This document shows, in pieces, positions 7,312 through 10,975 of a stretch of DNA of 10,975 bases. A program made the translations under genes and the position numbers. The notes under the pieces are model-generated. The model was not told where the DNA came from. It worked only from the letters and a program-made list of their open reading frames with translations, and ran no database searches. Location: NCBI GenBank assembly GCA_937896505.1, contig CALBNP010000009.1, positions 1-10,975 of the forward strand, written 5' to 3'. The stretch comes from an uncultured Bacteroidales bacterium (lineage in GTDB: Bacteria; Bacteroidota; Bacteroidia; Bacteroidales; F082). Every line of letters starts with the position of its first letter. The first letter of the stretch is position 1.

Positions 7312-8289
7312 ATGCGAAAAGTATTTTTATCCATGGTTTTATTGGTCCTTGCTTTTGTTGGCGTGGCCAATGCACAAGTCAATCCGTTCAACACTTCTTC
7401 GGGTTACCTTTTTAGCACCAATTATGATTGGACGACAATCCATTACGGCCTTTGCCGTTTCACCAATGGATTTTCAAACATCGAGTATCTTAGTTCTGCC
7501 GATGGATTCTTTGGCGGTTCGGCTGCTGTTGGTGGCGTAATGTATGGCACCAACGACCAGATGTTTTTCTACAAGTTCGATTTGAACGACGGTTCCATCA
7601 TACAAAAGAAATCGACCAACCACTATTGGTACGACATGGCCTACGACTACACGACGGAAACCATGTATTGCATCCAGGAGAACGGTTTAGGTAAAATCGA
7701 CTTGGAAACGGGCCATTCCACTACGATTTGCACCTATTCCAGCTTCTATTTTTGGGCGATTGCCTGCACCAGCGAAGGCACGCTTTATGCCATCGATAGG
7801 GATGGCTTTTTGTATCAGATTGTCAATAAGGAAACGGGCGACGTCTATTGCATCGGCAACACAGGCTTGGTCTCACAGTATCTTTGCTGCGCTGCCATTG
7901 ACCCGAATACCGACATCATGTATTTCCAATATTGCACCGATTTGTGCGACAAGCTCTATTCCATCGATTTGGAAACGGCCCAAGCCACATTCATCTGCGA
8001 CTGCGATGAACTTTCGGGCCTGACTTTCGATTTCGAATATGATGCCGTAAGCGAAAACGAAATGAGTGTCAATGTCTATCCAAATCCAACCGCTGATTAC
8101 CTGACTGTCAATGCCGAAAACATCAGTCATGTCACTGTTATCAACACTTTGGGACAAGTCGTCAGCGACATGAAGGCCGAAGGCAACGAAGTGCGCGTGG
8201 ATGTGTCGCAACTGCCAACCGGCAATTATTTCGTGAAGGTCAGGACGGAAGGGAAGATCAGGACACAGAAGATTGCTGTGGCGAGATAA
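7312..8289 (+). CDS. Secreted T9SS-sorted protein, Cys-rich, putative beta-propeller
   Basis: A Sec signal peptide (hydrophobic 4-18, cleavage after ANA at residue 21) and a C-terminal type IX sorting domain from about residue 253 (VNVYPNPTADYLTV... INTLGQVV... VDVSQLPTGNYFVKV) predict export through the outer membrane and surface attachment or release. The middle (about 30-245) shows loosely repeated units with a pattern like LYAID-DG-LYQI-ETGDVYCIG: near 74-97, 115-140, 156-182 and 200-229. These resemble blades of a beta-propeller. About eleven Cys occur in this exported region, including YLCCAA and YCTDLCD. No catalytic motif was recognised. The gene lies 32 bases before another T9SS-CTD gene, probably in one operon. 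The start ATG has an A-rich leader typical of Bacteroidetes. The specific function is unknown. Confidence 0.88.
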   Translation: MRKVFLSMVLLVLAFVGVANAQVNPFNTSSGYLFSTNYDWTTIHYGLCRFTNGFSNIEYLSSADGFFGGSAAVGGVMYGTNDQMFFYKFDLNDGSIIQKKSTNHYWYDMAYDYTTETMYCIQENGLGKIDLETGHSTTICTYSSFYFWAIACTSEGTLYAIDRDGFLYQIVNKETGDVYCIGNTGLVSQYLCCAAIDPNTDIMYFQYCTDLCDKLYSIDLETAQATFICDCDELSGLTFDFEYDAVSENEMSVNVYPNPTADYLTVNAENISHVTVINTLGQVVSDMKAEGNEVRVDVSQLPTGNYFVKVRTEGKIRTQKIAVAR

Positions 8290-8321
8290 ACTTTTTTGAT
8301 AACCAATTAAACTTCAATACA

Positions 8322-9188
8322 ATGAAAAAGTCTTTAGTTTTAGCCATGCTCGCCTTTATGGGCTTGAGCCAGATGAATGCACAGAACTTCGCGGATGGCA
8401 ATACGTTACTTAATGCGCCAAACCGTGGAATAGCTTATACTTTCGATTTCGAAGGAGAGGCTGCCCTCGCCGGTTGGACCACCATCGATGCCGATGGCGA
8501 CGGATTCAATTGGTTCAATGGACGGCAGCTGGGCACCGAAATGGGTCACAATGAAACCGATGGCTGGGCTTGCTCAGAGTCCTATCAACATCCACATGTC
8601 TTGACGCCTGACAACTATCTCGTCTCGCGCCAGTTTTTGGCCAGCGCCGATGCCAGCATCAGCTTCTGGGCTTGCTCGCACGACGAAATCTATCCTGAAG
8701 AACATTTTGGTGTTGCCATTTCCACTTCGGGAAATACCAATCCAGCCGATTTCACCCTCATCAAGGAATGGACTATCCCGAATAACTGGAACAAGGGACA
8801 AAGCGAATGGATTGAATATAGCGTCGATTTGAGCCAGTATGCCGGACAACTGATTTACATCGCAATCCGCCATTTCAACTGCACCGACCAATACAAGTTG
8901 GATGTGGACGATGTCACCATCATTGCCGATGAAGAAGGATTGGCAGTTGAAGAAAGCATAATTGATGCTTGCGTCGCACCGAACCCAACGCAAGGTCAGG
9001 TGACCGTCAAGGCTGAAGGCATGAAGCAAATCGCAGTTTTCAATACGCTGGGACAAAAGGTCTATGACCAAGCCGCTTTTGCTGACCAAGTGACGATGGA
9101 TTTGAGCCGATATGAAGCAGGCGTCTATTTCGTGCGCATTGAGACTGAAAACGGCTGTGCTACGAAGCGCGTAGTGGTCGGTGAATGA
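8322..9188 (+). CDS. Secreted T9SS-sorted protein with cleaved-adhesin (jelly-roll) domain
   Basis: A 288-residue protein with a Sec signal peptide (cleavage after QMNA, residue 20). The domain at about 37-201 begins TFDFEGEAALAGWTTIDADGDGFNW and contains SYQHPHVLTPDNYLVSRQF, ASISFWACSHD, EHFGVAIS and KLDVDDVTI, the order typical of cleaved-adhesin domains (as in gingipain/HagA adhesin regions). The acidic D56-A-D58-G-D60-G turn may bind calcium. A T9SS C-terminal sorting domain follows from about 217 (CVAPNPTQGQVTVKAEG... FNTLGQKVYD... LSRYEAGVYFVRI). There is no protease domain, so this is a stand-alone adhesin/binding module. The 32-base gap to the preceding T9SS cargo gene, with no terminator, suggests one operon; a strong hairpin follows the stop. 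Confidence 0.92.
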   Translation: MKKSLVLAMLAFMGLSQMNAQNFADGNTLLNAPNRGIAYTFDFEGEAALAGWTTIDADGDGFNWFNGRQLGTEMGHNETDGWACSESYQHPHVLTPDNYLVSRQFLASADASISFWACSHDEIYPEEHFGVAISTSGNTNPADFTLIKEWTIPNNWNKGQSEWIEYSVDLSQYAGQLIYIAIRHFNCTDQYKLDVDDVTIIADEEGLAVEESIIDACVAPNPTQGQVTVKAEGMKQIAVFNTLGQKVYDQAAFADQVTMDLSRYEAGVYFVRIETENGCATKRVVVGE

Positions 9189-9205
9189 TTTTACGTTTGC
9201 AAAAA

Positions 9206-9257
9206 ACAAGGCAGGGCTTTGCTTGATGGTGCGATTTCATGCAAAGCCCTGCTTTGT
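9206..9257. terminator. Strong hairpin between convergent genes, intrinsic terminator on the minus strand
   Basis: The left arm 9206-9222 (ACAAGGCAGGGCTTTGC) pairs with the right arm 9241-9257 (GCAAAGCCCTGCTTTGT), giving a 17-bp stem with one G-U pair and an 18-base loop. Read on the minus strand the stem is followed by a run of six T (9206-9201), a classic intrinsic terminator for the minus-strand cassette ending at 9336. On the plus strand it starts 17 bases after the adhesin stop and lacks a downstream T-run, so it may act there mainly as a 3'-end stabiliser or weaker terminator. Confidence 0.8.
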
Positions 9258-9335
9258 ATATAAGGAAGTTCGTTTACGTTCAATAAGTTACATTTTGTTT
9301 TCCTTTTCTATCTTCCGATTTGGTTGTGATGCCTG

Positions 9336-9593
9336 CTAGTTATCAGATTTCGAAAGACTGGCGTCTGTTGTCGTCCTATTGTTGTTTTTCCTGTATTCCA
9401 TCATCAGTTCGTCGGCGAGATAAAAGTCGCTGAGGCAGTGCATGTCGGAAATGCCTTGACTGATGAGTTCATAGGTCTTTGATTCATAGAAGAACGCAAG
9501 GGCATCTTCCAGACTTATGTTTGCAAGACCGGCAAAACGCTCAACTATGCGGCCGTATTTCATTCGGAGTAGAGTCGGATTAGCTTTCATCAT
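9336..9593 (-). CDS. Small helical protein, third gene of the DUF3791/DUF3990 cassette
   Basis: An 85-residue hypothetical protein. It looks wholly alpha-helical, with KYGRIVERFAGLANISLEDALAFFYESKTYELI (12-44), the distinctive ISDMHCLSDFYLADELMMEY (48-67) and a polar tail. No signal peptide or membrane segment is present. I recall similar small proteins with the ISDMHC-SD-YLA pattern near DUF3990 genes in gut bacteria, but cannot name a characterised family. The start (ATG at 9593, with a second ATG at 9590) lies inside the 3' end of the DUF3990 gene, with a 14-base overlap, so translation is probably coupled. Small size and position suggest an antitoxin or accessory partner; this is inference. 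The cassette terminator lies about 80 bases downstream. Confidence 0.8.
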   Translation of the reverse strand: MMKANPTLLRMKYGRIVERFAGLANISLEDALAFFYESKTYELISQGISDMHCLSDFYLADELMMEYRKNNNRTTTDASLSKSDN

Positions 9594-10065
9594 TTTTCAG
9601 TTCTATGGATTCAACAAAATGCAGATGCTTTTCGATGAGTTTCTGGTTGCAAAGGCATATCTGCCAATTCGGTTTCTTCTTCTGGAGCCGTTTGATGGCT
9701 TCCTCTCGTGTGATGAGATTATCCATATAAAGGTCGAGCGTGTTGAATACATCATCATCGGCAATTCCACCTTCTACAATGTCAAATGTTTTGTGAAGAT
9801 TATCTTTTCGGCATGCAACTACATAATCGAGCCATTCTCCATCATAAGCATTAAAGGTCTTGTGGGTGAAGCCACTGCAATCATCATCCAATTCGTATTT
9901 ATTGAGAAATGCTGCGTTTCCCTCTTTGAAGAATCGTTTTGCATACTTTTCTGCCTGCCCCTGGTTGGGAGTCGTGTAAAATCCCTTGCCGAAATCGAGG
10001 TAAGCACGGGAAAAACTGATGTCGGGATGCTCAATGCGCAAGTAGGATGTGTGATAAAGTTTCAT
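9580..10065 (-). CDS. DUF3990-type protein, putative ADP-ribosyltransferase-like toxin
   Basis: A 161-residue cytosolic protein matching the DUF3990 pattern: LYHTS at 3-7, DFGKGFYTTPNQGQAEKYAKRF at 24-45, a central FDIVEGGIADDDVFNTLDLY at 94-113, EEAIKRLQ and NWQICLCNQKLIEKHLHF at 133-150. The first two motifs resemble the His and Tyr positions of the H-Y-x class of ADP-ribosyltransferases (His5, Tyr30), and the late strand offers Gln135 as a third position. As I recall, DUF3990 is placed in the ADP-ribosyl clan, but a defined biochemical activity is not something I can cite. Its start codon overlaps the DUF3791 stop (ATGA) and its end overlaps the 85-residue gene, so it lies in the middle of a three-gene unit. 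Toxin-antitoxin membership is inferred from this arrangement. An alternative is a non-toxic NAD-binding or regulatory role. Confidence 0.87.
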   Translation of the reverse strand: MKLYHTSYLRIEHPDISFSRAYLDFGKGFYTTPNQGQAEKYAKRFFKEGNAAFLNKYELDDDCSGFTHKTFNAYDGEWLDYVVACRKDNLHKTFDIVEGGIADDDVFNTLDLYMDNLITREEAIKRLQKKKPNWQICLCNQKLIEKHLHFVESIELKNDES

Positions 10066-10280
10066 GCTGCAATAAGCCCTTTCTTTTGCATTAGTTGTGT
10101 CAGGTCGCTGATGATGTAGTCGCGTGAGAAGGTGTGCAATACGTCAAAACAAGGTACAATGTACCCCTTGATGATCCCGCCTTTTTGCATGAGACGGAAA
10201 ATGTCGCGAGCATCACGACCAAGTTCTTCCGCAACAATGCCAATGCAATAGATGGTGAAATACAGTTCCTTTTTTTTCAT
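10062..10280 (-). CDS. DUF3791-type small protein, first gene of the cassette
   Basis: A 72-residue protein, MKKKELYFTIYC... ending QKKGLIAA. It fits the DUF3791 pattern: YFTIYCIGIVAEELGRDARDIFRLMQKGGI (7-36), then FDVLHTFSRDYIISDLTQLM (45-64), with the conserved Leu-His and D-YI--DL. Family members commonly sit beside DUF3990 genes. The frame stays open upstream to 10574, but that extension overlaps the divergent WYL gene and a -7 box at 10313-10320 would place the transcript start near 10306, so the ATG at 10280 is chosen; another ATG at 10337 would lie upstream of that promoter. Its stop overlaps the next start by four bases. Probably the antitoxin or a partner of the DUF3990 protein (inference). 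Confidence 0.85.
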   Translation of the reverse strand: MKKKELYFTIYCIGIVAEELGRDARDIFRLMQKGGIIKGYIVPCFDVLHTFSRDYIISDLTQLMQKKGLIAA

Positions 10281-10312
10281 GCTGTTTTTTTGTTTGTTGC
10301 ATATCTCGGTTG

Positions 10313-10320
10313 CAAAAATA
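10313..10320 (-). promoter_or_regulatory. Bacteroidetes-type -7 box for the DUF3791 cassette
   Basis: Read on the minus strand this is TATTTTTG, an exact TAnnTTTG match, 32 bases before the DUF3791 ATG. No well-spaced TTTG -33 element is visible, which would fit a promoter needing an activator or a weak one. It supports the short 72-residue start. Confidence 0.5.
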
Positions 10321-10325
10321 CTATT

Positions 10326-10375
10326 TTTTTCAAACATGGTGCTTTTTCGTTTTGTCAATAACTTTTTCAAACATG
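10326..10375. repeat. 13-bp direct repeat between divergent promoters (putative operator)
   Basis: TTTTTCAAACATG occurs at 10326-10338 and again at 10363-10375, 37 bases start to start. The pair lies between the minus-strand -7 box of the DUF3791 cassette (5 bases away) and the plus-strand -7 box of the WYL gene (27 bases away). Position suggests binding sites for a regulator, possibly the divergent WYL protein; part of each copy is a T-run, so chance contributes. Confidence 0.5.
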
Positions 10376-10402
10376 TGCCCCGATTGGGCATACCTTTATT
10401 TT

Positions 10403-10410
10403 TATCTTTG
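10403..10410 (+). promoter_or_regulatory. Bacteroidetes-type -7 box for the WYL regulator gene
   Basis: TATCTTTG matches TAnnTTTG exactly, 20 bases before the chosen ATG at 10431; the ten bases TATCTTTGCA are identical to those at the nadE promoter (6436-6445). A small inverted repeat, TGCCC-5-GGGCA (10376-10390), lies just upstream in the -33 area and might be a regulator site. No clear TTTG -33 at normal spacing. Confidence 0.6.
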
Positions 10411-10430
10411 CAGCGTAAATTCAAAATGTC

Positions 10431-10975
10431 ATGGCGCGGAATCAGATGTATAAATATGTGTGGTTGGTGAAGACCATCTACGATGCAAAGCGGATCAGTT
10501 TTGAGGAAATCAACTGGAAATGGCTTGACAGCGATTTGAGCGAAGGCTTGGAGATTCCTTTGCGCACTTTCCACAAATGGCGTGCGGCTGCGGAGGAAAT
10601 TTTCGGAATCAACATTGAGTGCGACCGCAAGGACGGCTACCGCTATTACATTGAGAACCGCGAAGACATCAAGGGCAACAGCATCCAGAACTGGATGATT
10701 GACACCGTTTCGGTGAGTAACATGCTTGTGGAGAATATCGCATTGAAAGACAGGATTTTGCTGGAAAATGTCCCGTCGGGCAATGTGTATCTTTCCTCAA
10801 TTTTGTCGGCGATGAAGTCAAGCAAGACCATCGAATTTGTGCATCAGAGTTATTGGAAGCCGAAGTCGTCGGTTTATGCCATCGACCCGTATTGTGTGAA
10901 GATTTTCCGTCAGCGCTGGTATGTTGTGGGTTTCAGCCATTCGCATGGCGAAATCCGCATTTTTGCCTTGGACCG
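10431..10975 (+). CDS. WYL-domain transcriptional regulator, 3'-truncated by the window
   Basis: The frame is open from the ATG at 10431 to the right edge (181 complete codons), so the C-terminus is missing. Residues about 1-75 look like the winged-helix DNA-binding part of Bacteroidetes WYL proteins (MYKYVWLVKTIYDAKRISFEEIN..., IPLRTFHKWRAAAEEIFGINIECD, GYRYYIEN). A linker (WMIDTVSVSNMLVENIALKDRILLENVPSG) is followed by a WYL domain starting near residue 117, with IDPYCVKIFRQRWYVVGFSHSHGEIRIFALD; WYV is the eponymous motif position. Some WYL proteins sense nucleotide or nucleic-acid ligands and control defence or DNA-damage genes. It is divergent from the DUF3791/DUF3990 cassette with 150 bases between start codons, and could control it or an unseen downstream gene. 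The ATG at 10426 leads to an early stop; the ATG at 10446 is a possible later start. Confidence 0.88.
   Translation, partial: MARNQMYKYVWLVKTIYDAKRISFEEINWKWLDSDLSEGLEIPLRTFHKWRAAAEEIFGINIECDRKDGYRYYIENREDIKGNSIQNWMIDTVSVSNMLVENIALKDRILLENVPSGNVYLSSILSAMKSSKTIEFVHQSYWKPKSSVYAIDPYCVKIFRQRWYVVGFSHSHGEIRIFALD

Noticed and set aside
9517..10119. 200-residue plus-strand open frame opposite the DUF3990 gene
   Set aside because: Antisense to two genes with recognisable family motifs; its own translation shows no motif and no start signals.
10281..10574. In-frame N-terminal extension of the DUF3791 gene (to 170 residues)
   Set aside because: It overlaps the divergent WYL gene and its promoter, has no family-like sequence, and an exact -7 box at 10313-10320 lies inside it.

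Overview
The window looks like a Bacteroidales chromosome (Prevotella/Porphyromonas-type relatives). The basis is two secreted proteins with type IX secretion (T9SS) C-terminal sorting domains, several -7 boxes of the Bacteroidetes TAnnTTTG type, few clear Shine-Dalgarno sequences with A/T-rich start contexts, and a GH109-type lipoprotein. No genus can be assigned from the sequence alone.

Layout. (1) 1-1673: a split transketolase, with the N-terminal (TPP-binding) subunit cut by the left edge and the complete C-terminal subunit directly after it. (2) 1761-4894: a lipoprotein alkaline phosphatase, followed 17 bp later by a 649-residue membrane protein. That protein joins a family 2 glycosyltransferase to a Rossmann-like segment and a shortened, probably degenerate polyprenyl-phosphate sugar-transferase tail. 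(3) 4895-4970: a compact REPIN-like element made of two near-identical palindromes in inverted orientation, lying between convergent genes. (4) 4982-7228: a GH109-type Gfo/Idh/MocA lipoprotein on the minus strand and ammonia-dependent NAD synthetase (nadE) on the plus strand, sharing a short divergent promoter region. (5) 7312-9188: two tandem Sec-signal/T9SS-CTD proteins, one a Cys-rich putative beta-propeller and the other a cleaved-adhesin/jelly-roll protein. A strong hairpin follows. (6) 9336-10280, minus strand: a tightly overlapping three-gene cassette encoding a DUF3791-type protein, a DUF3990-type protein with ADP-ribosyltransferase-like motifs, and an 85-residue helical protein. (7) 10431 to the right edge: a WYL-domain regulator, divergent from the cassette. 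A 13-bp direct repeat lies between the two promoters.

How the parts may work together. Regions 1-5 look like ordinary metabolism and envelope biology: pentose phosphate enzymes, phosphate scavenging, surface glycan synthesis, glycan degradation and surface adhesins. The accessory part is region 6-7. The gene overlaps (4 bp and 14 bp), the small partner proteins on both sides of an ART-like protein, and the divergent WYL regulator with a repeated putative operator suggest a toxin-antitoxin or defence-like module whose activity has, as far as I know, not been well described. This is inference; no function is demonstrated by the sequence.
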